A stretch of DNA of 64,000 bases, from assembly GCA_017556585.1 (NCBI GenBank), contig JAFYMP010000044.1, positions 90,463 to 154,462 on the forward strand, in the 5' to 3' direction. The notes below the pieces were generated by a model. The model ran no database searches. It worked only from the letters and a program-made list of their open reading frames with translations, and was not told the origin of the DNA. Below, one piece after another: positions 47,544 to 56,535 of this stretch. Each line of letters starts with the position of its first letter. The first letter of the stretch is position 1. The position numbers and the translations under genes are program-made. Source of the stretch: Bacteroidaceae bacterium. GTDB lineage: Bacteria; Bacteroidota; Bacteroidia; Bacteroidales; Bacteroidaceae.

Positions 47544-48452
47544 TTAAATTTTCTCTGCCACACGAAGCTTTGCACTTCTTGAACGCGGATTACGATTCTG
47601 TTCATCCATATCGGGAATTATTGGTTTCAAAACCTTTTTAAACGGCACATTTCTGTTTCCATAGAAATCGGTTTCAACATTTCCCTCCAGGTTTCCACTC
47701 TTCATAAGATTCTTTACCATCCTGTCTTCTATCGAATGATAGGTGATAATCACCAGTTTTCCACCCGGTTTAAGTATTTTTAAGGTTGAGAGCAACATTT
47801 CGCGCAGTGCATCCACTTCATGATTCACCTCCATACGCAATGCCTGAAACACCTTTGCCATCTCCTTTTTTTCTCTCTCCTTACCCACACAGGTACGTAC
47901 AATATCTACCAATTGTCCTGTGGTGCTTATATAATCGTTTTCGCGTTTACGTATTATTGCCGATGCCAACTGACGACCATTTTTCAATTCGCCATACAGA
48001 TAGAAGAGCGATGCCAATTTCTCTTCATCATAGCTATTAAGCAGTTCGGCTGCAGTTATTCCTTTGTTCTGATTCATACGCATATCAAGCGGAGCATCAA
48101 AACGGAATGAGAATCCTCTGCTTTCATCATCAAAATGGTGCCACGAAACACCTAAATCTGCAAGAATTCCATCAACCTGTTCGTGACCGTAATAGCGCAT
48201 AAAATTGCGCATATATCTAAAATTGCTATAGACAAAAGTAAAACGATCATCATCCACTATGTTATTCATAGTATCTGCATCCTGGTCAAAACTGTATAGT
48301 TCTCCATCCTTACCCAATCTGGATAAGATCTCCTTACTATGACCGCCACCTCCAAATGTAGCATCCACATAAACCCCATTTGGATTTGTTATCAGTTCAT
48401 CTATACTTTGTGTTAGAAGAACAGGAACGTGATATGTTTGAACTGTATCCAC
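47544..48452 (-). CDS. rsmH: 16S rRNA (cytosine-1402-N4)-methyltransferase
   Basis: RsmH (MraW) methylates C1402 in the ribosomal P site. The 302 residues include YVDATFGGGGHSKEIL (SAM loop), DLGVSWHHFDDESRGFSFRFDAPLDMRM, FQALRMEVNHEVDAL, and a C-terminal RNPRSRSAKLRVAEK. It follows mraZ with no intervening bases and precedes ftsL by 5. Confidence 0.97.
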   Translation of the reverse strand: MDTVQTYHVPVLLTQSIDELITNPNGVYVDATFGGGGHSKEILSRLGKDGELYSFDQDADTMNNIVDDDRFTFVYSNFRYMRNFMRYYGHEQVDGILADLGVSWHHFDDESRGFSFRFDAPLDMRMNQNKGITAAELLNSYDEEKLASLFYLYGELKNGRQLASAIIRKRENDYISTTGQLVDIVRTCVGKEREKKEMAKVFQALRMEVNHEVDALREMLLSTLKILKPGGKLVIITYHSIEDRMVKNLMKSGNLEGNVETDFYGNRNVPFKKVLKPIIPDMDEQNRNPRSRSAKLRVAEKI

Positions 48453-48911
48453 TTATTCGCTCTTCATAAAGTTCATCAATTCTTTAGCAAACTCTTGTTC
48501 AGATATAAAGCCTTGTGTGCTATCAGTTTCTACTGCCTTAGCATCCCATAGTTCTATAACCTGCTGCATTCCTACAAAGACAACATCTTGTTTAATACCA
48601 ACCTTTTCCAACTGCTGTTTAGAGATTAGAATTCGGCCACTGCTATCTATTTGCACCTCTTGTGCTTCAGATAACAACTGTCTGTAAACCATTTGCTGTC
48701 TTACATCAAACCTATTCAAACGCTGACGAACACGTTCCACTTCGGCCTTCCATTCAGACATTGGATAAATTACTAGGCAATTTTCAAAATAGTCTTTTCT
48801 TATCACTAACGATTCTTCGGCTGCCGCAATAACCGTTTTGCGGAAGCTGGAAGGGAGGAATACCCTGTTTTTGGCATCTATTTTTGCCGAAAATCGTCCT
48901 ATGAAATTCAT
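48453..48911 (-). CDS. mraZ: Transcriptional regulator MraZ
   Basis: A 152-residue AbrB-fold regulator that represses the dcw operon. Two swapped-hairpin repeats are visible: FSAKIDAKNRVFLPSSFRK (8-26) and QIDSSGRILISKQQLEKVG (87-105), each with the D..gR...P-like signature (the second has IS in place of LP). It is the first gene of the cluster. Its target boxes are visible upstream at 48958-48982. Confidence 0.95.
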   Translation of the reverse strand: MNFIGRFSAKIDAKNRVFLPSSFRKTVIAAAEESLVIRKDYFENCLVIYPMSEWKAEVERVRQRLNRFDVRQQMVYRQLLSEAQEVQIDSSGRILISKQQLEKVGIKQDVVFVGMQQVIELWDAKAVETDSTQGFISEQEFAKELMNFMKSE

Positions 48912-48939
48912 TTTGTTCTATAAGCTTATATTTCGATTT

Positions 48940-48947
48940 CAAAGTTA
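48940..48947 (-). promoter_or_regulatory. -7 promoter box of the dcw cluster
   Basis: The minus strand reads TAACTTTG, 28 bases before the mraZ ATG, matching TAnnTTTG. Confidence 0.6.
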
Positions 48948-48957
48948 TGAACTTTTA

Positions 48958-48982
48958 CGCCACTTCGCCCCACATCGCCCCA
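48958..48982 (-). promoter_or_regulatory. MraZ operator: three TGGGN boxes at 10-bp period
   Basis: On the minus strand TGGGG, TGGGG and TGGCG are each separated by 5 bases, the layout described for MraZ sites in other bacteria (TGGGN with N5 spacers). They lie just upstream of the mraZ -7 box, so bound MraZ would block the promoter. Confidence 0.7.
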
Positions 48983-48989
48983 CTTAAAT

Positions 48990-49041
48990 TAAAAAAAGTT
49001 ATCAACAGCTTGTTAATAACCATAACTTACTGTTGATAACT
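48990..49041 (-). terminator. Terminator after the SulP gene
   Basis: AGTTATCAACAG (48997-49008) and CTGTTGATAACT (49030-49041) form a perfect 12-bp stem; the A run at 48991-48997 gives the U tail on the minus strand. Confidence 0.8.
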
Positions 49042-49082
49042 ATATTAAGCGCATCGGATTAAAGTAACCCGATTCTTATAAC

Positions 49083-50762
49083 TCATTTATTCTCTGCAAG
49101 TATCTCGTTTGCACGATTCAAAGCGCCATTTATATGTGCACAAATGTTGTTATTGCCCAATTCTTTGTCAAGTCCGGCATTTACCAAAACCTTCATTACC
49201 TTTTCATTAACACCCGACAAAACAACCTGAATTCCTTTCTGTTTACAAGATTTGCATAGATTGGACAAATTATGTACACCTGTTGAATCAATAAATGGAA
49301 CTTTACGCATTCTTATTATACGTACCTTAGGAGTGTTCTCAACATCACGCATCACCTCTTCAAATCTATTTGCAATACCAAAGAAGTAAGGACCGTTTAT
49401 CTCGTAAACTTCTGCGCCCTGAGGTATTATTAAATGTTCAGCATTATTCTGAACATCAGTTCCTTCATTAGGATCAATTTCGTCACTAATCATAGAGACA
49501 TCTGTTGTCTCTGCCATTCTGCGCATACAGAGCAGACAAGCTATAAGCACACCCACCTCTATAGCCACAGTCAAATCAAATATAACTGTCAGGAAGAATG
49601 TAACCAACAACACAATGATATCCGATTTAGGATTCTTCAATATTGCCTTAAAGTTACGCCATTCACTCATATTGTACGATACTACCACCAAAACTCCTGC
49701 CAAACAAGACATTGGAATGTATTTTACGTAAGGCATCAGGAAGAGATATATCAACGCCAAAACAACGGCATGAATAATTCCTGCCACGGGAGTACGACCT
49801 CCGTTATTGATATTGGTCATTGTACGTGCTATTGCACCTGTCGCAGGTATTCCACCTATCATAGGAACTACCATATTTGCTATACCCTGGCCCACTAATT
49901 CCTGATTACTGTTGTGTTTATCGCCTATAACACCATCTGCTACAGCTGCAGAAAGCAAAGACTCTATTGCTCCTAACATAGCTATAACCAATGCAGGCGA
50001 TGCCAGATTACGTATGCTGCTCCATGTAATCTCCGGAACTTCTGCAGATGGCAACGAAGCATTGATGGTAAAACGATCACCAATGGTTTCCACTCCTGTT
50101 ATTCCAAACTGCTTAAGCAACAACGCGAGCAAAGTCATCAAAATAATAGCGACAAGTGAACCCGGAAGTTTTTTATTGACCTTAGGAGTGAATACAATTA
50201 TCAAAATACTGCAAACACCAATAAGCAAAGACCACCAATTTATTGTCTCTATATTCTGGAAATAGACACCCCATTTTCCAATAAAATCGGCAGGAACAGA
50301 TTCAATCTGCAGTCCAAACAGGTCCTTAATCTGTGTAGCAAAAATTGTGAGAGCAATACCGCTTGTAAAACCTACTATAATAGGATATGGTATGTACTTT
50401 ATTATTGTACCAAGGCGCAGAACACCCATTAGAATAAGAAAAGCTCCCGCCATAAATGTTGCCACATAAAGACCATTCATTCCGTAGTCTTGTATTATTC
50501 CATAGACTATAACAATAAATGCTCCTGTGGGACCACCTATCTGAACCTTACTACCTCCAAAAAAAGAGATAAGAAAACCTGCTACTATTGCGGTCAGGAT
50601 ACCGGCTTCGGGCGTTGCTCCGGAAGCGATACCAAATGCAATTGCAAGTGGCAATGCCACTATACCTACAATAATTCCCGCTAAAAGATCTGATACAAAT
50701 GTTGACTTGTTGTAACCCTTAAAACAACTGAATAATCTGGGTTCAAAACCTTGTAATTTCAT
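49083..50762 (-). CDS. SulP-family anion transporter with STAS domain
   Basis: A 559-residue inner-membrane transporter of the SLC26/SulP family, with the signature region PEAGILTAIVAGFLISFFGGSKVQIGGPTGAFIVIVYGI (70-108) and about 14 helices through residue 420. A C-terminal STAS domain (about 445-550) has VPFIDSTGVHNLSNL. Substrates in the family include sulfate and bicarbonate; this one cannot be assigned, and no carbonic anhydrase gene lies beside it. It has its own promoter and terminator. Confidence 0.92.
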   Translation of the reverse strand: MKLQGFEPRLFSCFKGYNKSTFVSDLLAGIIVGIVALPLAIAFGIASGATPEAGILTAIVAGFLISFFGGSKVQIGGPTGAFIVIVYGIIQDYGMNGLYVATFMAGAFLILMGVLRLGTIIKYIPYPIIVGFTSGIALTIFATQIKDLFGLQIESVPADFIGKWGVYFQNIETINWWSLLIGVCSILIIVFTPKVNKKLPGSLVAIILMTLLALLLKQFGITGVETIGDRFTINASLPSAEVPEITWSSIRNLASPALVIAMLGAIESLLSAAVADGVIGDKHNSNQELVGQGIANMVVPMIGGIPATGAIARTMTNINNGGRTPVAGIIHAVVLALIYLFLMPYVKYIPMSCLAGVLVVVSYNMSEWRNFKAILKNPKSDIIVLLVTFFLTVIFDLTVAIEVGVLIACLLCMRRMAETTDVSMISDEIDPNEGTDVQNNAEHLIIPQGAEVYEINGPYFFGIANRFEEVMRDVENTPKVRIIRMRKVPFIDSTGVHNLSNLCKSCKQKGIQVVLSGVNEKVMKVLVNAGLDKELGNNNICAHINGALNRANEILAENK

Positions 50763-50781
50763 ATTTTCAATTTTGAGACCG

Positions 50782-50789
50782 CAAAATTA
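50782..50789 (-). promoter_or_regulatory. -7 promoter box of the SulP gene
   Basis: The minus strand reads TAATTTTG, 19 bases before the ATG at 50762. Confidence 0.5.
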
Positions 50790-50839
50790 CAAAAAGCTGA
50801 ACGAAGCACAAAACAAGCCTGATTATTTTTTAGCAAAAC

Positions 50840-51319
50840 CTATAAAGCTACCACTATATAATACATCATTATGCCGGAACAGATAAGTTTCATTCCTGTA
50901 CCCACAATAAAACCTAAAAATGCGCCAAAAGCAGCCTTTAGAGAATCTGAAGTAGATTTATTTTCAACCAACAGTTCCGCTAAAAAAGCTCCCAGCAAAC
51001 TTCCTGACAACATTCCTATAGGAGTAAAAAATATACCCGCAAACATACCTATCAAAGCCCCTATGCTGGCCGATTTGCTTCCACCGGTCATAGTGGTAAG
51101 TTTTGCAGGAACCACATAATCCAGAATAGTCACTACTATTGTAACAACAAGCCACAGCAACAGAGCCGTTGCGCTGATTTCATTAGAAGGGTCATTTTTT
51201 GCAAGAAAGGCAAAAAGAATACCAACCCAACTGATAGGAGGACCGGGTAAACCCGGAGCTATACTACCTATGATTCCAATAATACCGGCTATTATAGCCA
51301 AAACAACTAATGCTTCCAT
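50840..51319 (-). CDS. DUF456 family membrane protein
   Basis: A 159-residue very hydrophobic protein with about four helices and Gly-rich loops: GIIGSIAPGLPGPPISWVGILFAF, DYVVPAKLTTMTGGSKSASIGALIGMFAG, and GAFLAELLVENKS. These match the DUF456 pattern, a small integral membrane family of unknown function. It is divergent from the DUF3109 gene across 98 bases. I see no terminator. Confidence 0.8.
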   Translation of the reverse strand: MEALVVLAIIAGIIGIIGSIAPGLPGPPISWVGILFAFLAKNDPSNEISATALLLWLVVTIVVTILDYVVPAKLTTMTGGSKSASIGALIGMFAGIFFTPIGMLSGSLLGAFLAELLVENKSTSDSLKAAFGAFLGFIVGTGMKLICSGIMMYYIVVAL

Positions 51320-51366
51320 AATATTCCAATTAAATACTCTTTTTATTGTTTTTGAAGTAATCTTCG

Positions 51367-51374
51367 TATTTTTG
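51367..51374 (+). promoter_or_regulatory. -7 promoter box for the DUF3109 gene
   Basis: TATTTTTG matches TAnnTTTG, 43 bases before the ATG at 51418. Confidence 0.45.
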
Positions 51375-51417
51375 CAGTGCGAAGATAAGAAAAAGAGTTA
51401 TAACTACAATATATATT

Positions 51418-51999
51418 ATGCTACAAATACAAGACGTAATACTGTCACTCGACATAATAACCAAAGAATTCTGTTGCAATCTAAAGAAATGCAAGGGGGC
51501 TTGTTGTATTGAAGGCGATGCCGGTGCACCCGTTACAGAAGAAGAGATTGCCACAATTGAAGAACTCTTACCAATAATCTGGGACGATCTGTCGGAAGAG
51601 GCAAAGGTTGCCATAAAAGAGAAAGGCATAGCTTACCCCGACCCTGAAGGTGAATTGGTTACCCAGATAGTAAATGGAAAAGATTGCGTATTTACCTGTT
51701 ACAGTGAAGACGGATGTTGTTATTGTGCTATTGAAAAAGCATACAGAGAGGGCAGATGCAGTTTCTTAAAACCAATATCGTGCCATCTGTACCCTATAAG
51801 AGTTAAAAAGTTAGGCGATTACTACGGACTAAACTACAACCGATGGGATATATGCAGCAGTGCACTTATAAAAGGACACAGAGAACATATACCTCTTTAC
51901 AAAGCACTTAAAGAACCATTGATACGCCGTTTTGGAGAAGAATGGTACAAAGAGCTGGAATTGACTGTAGAAGAGATGAAAAAACAAAACATCATATAA
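51418..51999 (+). CDS. DUF3109 family cysteine-rich protein
   Basis: A 193-residue cytoplasmic protein with cysteines in CNLKKCKGACCIEGDAG (19-35), GKDCVFTCYSEDGCCYCAIEKAYREGRCSFLKPISCHLYP (about 82-122) and WDICSSAL. The pattern matches the DUF3109 family, related to Cys-cluster zinc/iron-chelating proteins (YkgJ-like). Probably a metal-binding protein of unknown role. It ends in a strong terminator. Confidence 0.85.
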   Translation: MLQIQDVILSLDIITKEFCCNLKKCKGACCIEGDAGAPVTEEEIATIEELLPIIWDDLSEEAKVAIKEKGIAYPDPEGELVTQIVNGKDCVFTCYSEDGCCYCAIEKAYREGRCSFLKPISCHLYPIRVKKLGDYYGLNYNRWDICSSALIKGHREHIPLYKALKEPLIRRFGEEWYKELELTVEEMKKQNII

Positions 52000-52021
52000 A
52001 AAAACATAACTATCTAATAAC

Positions 52022-52057
52022 AAATAGGTATAGGCGTTCAAACTATACCTATTTTTA
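52022..52057 (+). terminator. Terminator after the DUF3109 gene
   Basis: AAATAGGTATAG (52022-52033) and CTATACCTATTT (52043-52054) form a perfect 12-bp stem with a 9-base loop, followed by Ts. Confidence 0.85.
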
Positions 52058-52084
52058 GTTATTTATAAATTCTCTTTACCGCAA

Positions 52085-52092
52085 TACCTTTG
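52085..52092 (+). promoter_or_regulatory. -7 promoter box for the porin-feoAB unit
   Basis: TACCTTTG matches TAnnTTTG, 25 bases before the ATG at 52118. An AAAGGAGG Shine-Dalgarno sequence follows, which is unusually strong for this phylum. Confidence 0.6.
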
Positions 52093-52117
52093 CTGCGTAA
52101 AATTTAAAGGAGGATTT

Positions 52118-53176
52118 ATGAAGAGAATAAAAACGATGATTGTGGCCATATTTACCACATTGACAACATTTGCTCAGAGTAATATAACAATAGATGCATC
52201 TCTTGCACACGATGTTTTAGGCAATGTATCGGGAGGTATCAAACAGGGTGTATCAGTTTTGGACTACGGAACATTGGGGTTCAGTTTTAACACAGAAAGT
52301 GCGGAATTGTGGAACGGTGGTGAACTATACATAAACACTGCATTCACAGCCGGTGGCAACCCATCTGCGAATCTTATTGGAGATCTGCAAATTGTAGATA
52401 ACATTGAGGCAGGAAATCATTTTTACATGCAGGAATTATGGTACAAACAGAACATTACAGATAACATAAGCATTACATTCGGTCTGCAAGATTACAACGC
52501 AGAATTTATGAGCAGAGAAGAGAGCGGCCTATACATTAACAGCACATTCGGCACAAACAATGTCATAGCAGGCAATGTTGCTCCCCCTATTTTTCCACTA
52601 TCTGCATTAGGGTTACAATTGAATTTCAATATTTCGGAGAGCTTTTCAATGCGAGTTGCTGCATTTGACGGTCAGATATATGACTTTTCAGAATCCAACC
52701 CATTCAATCTAAAATGGAGCCTTTCAGCTGAAGAAGGATTTTTGACTACTACCGAGATGATACTTGACAATAATGCCGGTACTTATAAATTAGGTGGTTA
52801 CCTACACACTGCATTAGAGAAATATGGCGTATATTTGTTGGGCGAAAAGCGATTGAACAATATCGGTCTGTTTGGACAGGTAGCTTGGGCTCCAAAAAGT
52901 GACAATGATATATACAGCCAGATTGACGCCGGCATCAATTTATATCATCTCTTTTTTGATGATAGAGAGGATGCATTAGGATTGGCCTTTACAAGCAATC
53001 TGCTAAAGGATATGGTCAACAGCCACGAAACAGTGATAGAACTTACCTATAAACTTCCAGTTTATGGAAATTTCTACGTACAGCCTGATTTCCAGTATGT
53101 AATTAATCCATCGGGAACAGGAGTAAAGTTAGACGATGCATTTGTGGCAATGGTAAGATTTGGTTTTGAATTATAA
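52118..53176 (+). CDS. OprB-like carbohydrate porin family protein
   Basis: A 352-residue outer-membrane protein with signal peptide (about 1-19, ending TTFAQ). The mature part has alternating beta-strand patterns, LWNGGELYINTAFTAGGNPSANLIGDLQIVDNI, the family-like MQELWYKQNITDNISITFGLQDYNAEFM, and a C-terminal Phe-rich strand (VAMVRFGFEL). These fit the OprB family. It lies 11 bases before feoAB and may share its transcript, so a role in iron passage across the outer membrane is conceivable but unproved. Confidence 0.75.
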   Translation: MKRIKTMIVAIFTTLTTFAQSNITIDASLAHDVLGNVSGGIKQGVSVLDYGTLGFSFNTESAELWNGGELYINTAFTAGGNPSANLIGDLQIVDNIEAGNHFYMQELWYKQNITDNISITFGLQDYNAEFMSREESGLYINSTFGTNNVIAGNVAPPIFPLSALGLQLNFNISESFSMRVAAFDGQIYDFSESNPFNLKWSLSAEEGFLTTTEMILDNNAGTYKLGGYLHTALEKYGVYLLGEKRLNNIGLFGQVAWAPKSDNDIYSQIDAGINLYHLFFDDREDALGLAFTSNLLKDMVNSHETVIELTYKLPVYGNFYVQPDFQYVINPSGTGVKLDDAFVAMVRFGFEL

Positions 53177-53187
53177 AAGAACAATAT

Positions 53188-55647
53188 ATGGTACTTTCAG
53201 AGATAAAAAACAACGAAGAGTGTCTGATAGTAAAGATAAACGGACAGGGCGATTTTCACAATAAGGTGATGAGTCTTGGATTCGTTCCGGGAGAGATTGT
53301 AAGAGTAGTAAAAAATGCGCCTCTCTGCGATCCTATTGAGTACGTGGTTATGAACAGCCACGTATCTCTGCGTAGAGACGAATCTGAGAAAATAGAAGTT
53401 GTTGCATCTAACGATAAGGCAGCAATGGAAAAACTTGCCAGCAAATATCCATACTATGGAACAATCAGTGACAGCCTTTCTGTGGAGAGAAATCCTGACG
53501 AAAAAGAGATAACCGTAGCATTGGTTGGTAACCCAAACTGTGGTAAAACTTCACTATTCAACCATGCAACCGGCATGAAAGAGAAGGTAGGAAACTACAG
53601 TGGTGTTACAGTATCTGCTAAAATAGGAACATTCAAGCACAAAGGATATTTAATCAAGATGGTCGATCTTCCCGGTACATATTCGGTAGCGGAAAATTCA
53701 CCCGAAGAACAGTATGTGCGTGACTATCTTCTGGAGATTCGTCCGGATGTAGTTCTGAATGTAGTTGATTCCACCAATTTGGAACGAAATCTGTTCCTTA
53801 CCACACAGGTAATGGACATGAAACTCCATATAGTGATGGCACTCAATATGTATGATGAACTGCAAAGTTCAGGTACACATATTGATGTAGCTGAACTGGA
53901 AAGACAATTGGGTGTAGAGTGTACTACAACTGTAGCAAAGAGTGGAGATGGCATAATATCACTTTTGGACAGTATTGTGGCTGCATTCAAAAGCAAAGAA
54001 CACACAGTGCTTAGAGTAAATTACGGTGAAAAGGTAGAAAATGCCATACTACAAGTTCGTAAGGAGTTAGAAGGTTATAAGGATATATCCAACCACCCTA
54101 TACGATTCCTTGCCGTAAAACTTCTGGAAAACGAACCTGCCACCATTAACCACCTCTCATCGCATACCGACAACTTTGAACAGATAAAAAAGGTAGCAGA
54201 CCTGCAGCGCTCCATTATTGAGAAGGAGTATAACGAAGATTTTGCAAGTGTTATCACAAATTCAAAGTTTGCATTCATACGCGGTGTGATAGACAAAGTG
54301 ATTACCCAAACTGTAAAAAAGGATAACGAAAAGGCCTATCTTATAGACAAAGTACTAACTCACAAATGGTTAGGCTACCCAATTCTGATACTTTTTCTTT
54401 GGATAATGTTTCAAACCACATTCACATTGGGCGCATATCCTCAAGACTGGATTGATGCGGGTGTAAGCTGGTTTGGCAGTCAGGTCGCTACCTGGATGGG
54501 CGATGGTATATTGACTAGCCTTATAGTAGATGGTATTATAGCAGGTGTTGGTGGAGTGTTGGTTTTCCTGCCGAATATTATAATACTATTCCTCTTTATA
54601 TCGCTTTTTGAAGATACAGGTTACATGGCACGAGCTGCATTTATGATGGATAAACTGATGCACAAGATTGGTCTGCACGGTAAATCGTTCATCCCAATGC
54701 TTACCGGATTCGGATGCAGTGTTCCTGCGGTAATGGCCACTCGTACACTGGAAAAGCCAAAAGACAGACTGGCTACCATGATGGCAATACCATTTGTATC
54801 ATGTTCAGCACGCCTGCCGGTATATCTGCTATTCGTAGCAGCATTCTTCCAGAAGAATCAGGGTTTGATAATTCTCTCCATATACCTTATAGGTGTATTA
54901 ATCTCCGTTCTTACAGCATTACTTCTTAAGAATACCAAGTTCAAGGGTGAATCGGAACAGTTTGTAATGGAACTGCCACCTTACAGAGTTCCATCATTCA
55001 GAAATGTACTTGTACACATGTGGGACAAATCGGTTCAGTACCTAAAAAAGATGGGTTCTGTCATTCTGGTAGCATCAATTATTATATGGTTGCTCAACTA
55101 CTTCCCTACAACCAACAGCAAAATGGAAGCTATAGACAAGCAGATTGCACAGACCGAACAATCTGTAAGTATAGACAAAGAGAGCAAGCAGGCTATTATA
55201 GCACAACTTGAAATAGACAAAGCTGCTGCCCAAAGCGAATATTCATACATAGGTCGCATAGGAAAATTCATAGCTCCTGTGGTACAGCCATTGGGTTTTG
55301 ACTGGCAGATGGGGGTAAGCCTTCTCACCGGACTTGCTGCCAAAGAGATAATTGTATCATCAATGGGTATTCTCTACAATGCAGACACCGAAGCTGATGA
55401 AAGTTCAGAGAAACTCACTACAGCTTTGCAAACCCACTTAGGCCCCGATGGAAAGCCATTCCTTACACCGCTCAAAGCATACGTATATATGATATTCGTA
55501 TTGCTATGTTTCCCTTGCGTTGCAGCCATATCGGCCATAGCAAAAGAGGCAAACTGGCGTTGGGCAGGATTTACAATGATATACACCACAAGCATCGCCT
55601 GGATAATATCATTCCTTGTGTATAATATAGGATTATTACTCATCTAA
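53188..55647 (+). CDS. feoB: Ferrous iron transporter, FeoA-FeoB fusion
   Basis: An 819-residue Fe(II) transporter. Residues 1-75 are a FeoA SH3-like domain (LSEIKNNEECLIVKINGQGDF...); the G domain has GNPNCGKTS (114-122), VDLPGTYS and NMYD; the membrane part (about 385-810) carries the Nucleoside-recognition/Gate repeats with GFGCSVPAVMATRTLEKPKDR and SCSARLPVY. The FeoA-FeoB fusion is normal in Bacteroides-type organisms. Fe(II) uptake suits an anaerobic, reducing habitat. Confidence 0.96.
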   Translation: MVLSEIKNNEECLIVKINGQGDFHNKVMSLGFVPGEIVRVVKNAPLCDPIEYVVMNSHVSLRRDESEKIEVVASNDKAAMEKLASKYPYYGTISDSLSVERNPDEKEITVALVGNPNCGKTSLFNHATGMKEKVGNYSGVTVSAKIGTFKHKGYLIKMVDLPGTYSVAENSPEEQYVRDYLLEIRPDVVLNVVDSTNLERNLFLTTQVMDMKLHIVMALNMYDELQSSGTHIDVAELERQLGVECTTTVAKSGDGIISLLDSIVAAFKSKEHTVLRVNYGEKVENAILQVRKELEGYKDISNHPIRFLAVKLLENEPATINHLSSHTDNFEQIKKVADLQRSIIEKEYNEDFASVITNSKFAFIRGVIDKVITQTVKKDNEKAYLIDKVLTHKWLGYPILILFLWIMFQTTFTLGAYPQDWIDAGVSWFGSQVATWMGDGILTSLIVDGIIAGVGGVLVFLPNIIILFLFISLFEDTGYMARAAFMMDKLMHKIGLHGKSFIPMLTGFGCSVPAVMATRTLEKPKDRLATMMAIPFVSCSARLPVYLLFVAAFFQKNQGLIILSIYLIGVLISVLTALLLKNTKFKGESEQFVMELPPYRVPSFRNVLVHMWDKSVQYLKKMGSVILVASIIIWLLNYFPTTNSKMEAIDKQIAQTEQSVSIDKESKQAIIAQLEIDKAAAQSEYSYIGRIGKFIAPVVQPLGFDWQMGVSLLTGLAAKEIIVSSMGILYNADTEADESSEKLTTALQTHLGPDGKPFLTPLKAYVYMIFVLLCFPCVAAISAIAKEANWRWAGFTMIYTTSIAWIISFLVYNIGLLLI

Positions 55648-55659
55648 AACAGTAAATTT

Positions 55660-55821
55660 ATGAACCATATTATACAAATAGCATTGGTAGCAGCAATCTG
55701 CATTTGGGCTATATACAGAACCGTAAAAGCAATCTTTTTCAAGAAAGACGAGGGATGCGGTTGCGGATGCAGTGGATGCCCTAAAAGTAAGGAGTGCAGC
55801 AGTTGCAATAATGATTGCTAA
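55660..55821 (+). CDS. FeoB-associated Cys-rich membrane protein
   Basis: A 53-residue protein: MNHIIQIALVAAICIWAIYR gives one membrane helix (about 4-20), then FFKKDEGCGCGCSGCPKSKE and CSSCNNDC hold eight cysteines in CxC and CxxC spacing. The pattern and the position 12 bases after feoB identify the FeoB-associated Cys-rich (VirB8-like/P12-type) small proteins. It probably binds iron or assists FeoB on the cytoplasmic side. Confidence 0.9.
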   Translation: MNHIIQIALVAAICIWAIYRTVKAIFFKKDEGCGCGCSGCPKSKECSSCNNDC

Positions 55822-55832
55822 GAATATTTCAC

Positions 55833-55840
55833 TACATTTG
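55833..55840 (+). promoter_or_regulatory. -7 promoter box of the hemerythrin gene
   Basis: TACATTTG matches TAnnTTTG and ends 5 bases before the ATG at 55846, implying a leaderless transcript if used. Confidence 0.5.
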
Positions 55841-55845
55841 CAGTT

Positions 55846-56535
55846 ATGAAAGATAGAGAATTCACTATAAATATGAAGTTGTCGGATTTGCTCATAAGCA
55901 ATCCGCAACTCATACTGATGTTGCCCAGATTCGGCATAGGGTTGGGGTTTGGCGACAAGAGAGTAGTTGATATCTGCAAAAAGCACAATGTATCGGCATC
56001 ACTGTTCATACTTATTTGTAACATCTACACATTCGATGAATATACCCCATCAATAGATCAGATACTTGACATAGATGGTAATTCTCTGATTAAATATCTT
56101 CAGACATCACACCGATACTATTTGGAAAAGAGACTTGACCATATAGGCAAACACATTGAGCGTATAGCTGCTCAATGCGGAGATTCAGGCCCGCTTCTTA
56201 TAAACTTTTTCAGTGATTATAAGAACGAAGTAGCATCGCACTTTCAGAAAGAAGAGGAGTGTACTTTCCCCTACATATCTGCACTGTTGGAGAATAAAAA
56301 GCCTTCCGGCTACTCTATAGACGATTATGTAAAAGAGCACGATAACATAGAGGACAAACTGAACGATTTAATCAATATCATTGTTAAGTATCTGCCGGAA
56401 GAGATACTCCCCGATGAAAGAATATCTGTGTGGTTTGATTTGGTACAGGTAGCTGCCGATTTGAACAAGCACGCAAAAATAGAGAACAGCATCCTGGTAC
56501 CATTTGTCAGAATCATTGAAAACAAAATAAGATGA
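55846..56535 (+). CDS. Hemerythrin-domain protein, RIC/YtfE-like
   Basis: A 229-residue protein. An N-terminal part (1-75) resembles the small ScdA/RIC N-terminal domain, MKLSDLLISNPQLILMLPRFGIGLGFGDKRV. The C-terminal four-helix bundle shows a hemerythrin ligand set: H in TSHRYYLEKRLDHIGKHIERI, ASHFQKEEECTF, VKEHDNIED, and LNKHAKIENSIL. RIC proteins repair iron-sulfur clusters damaged by nitric oxide or oxygen. The location after feoAB and the 4-base overlap with the LuxR gene support iron and redox stress roles. Confidence 0.8.
   Translation: MKDREFTINMKLSDLLISNPQLILMLPRFGIGLGFGDKRVVDICKKHNVSASLFILICNIYTFDEYTPSIDQILDIDGNSLIKYLQTSHRYYLEKRLDHIGKHIERIAAQCGDSGPLLINFFSDYKNEVASHFQKEEECTFPYISALLENKKPSGYSIDDYVKEHDNIEDKLNDLINIIVKYLPEEILPDERISVWFDLVQVAADLNKHAKIENSILVPFVRIIENKIR

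Noticed and set aside
48997..49041. TTATCAACA pair considered as DnaA boxes or an origin
   Set aside because: The two copies are the arms of a perfect stem followed by a U tail on the minus strand, right after the SulP gene, so a terminator explains them better. No dnaA or other origin features are nearby.
53188..55647. FeoA-FeoB fusion as a novelty
   Set aside because: This fusion is common in Bacteroides-type organisms.
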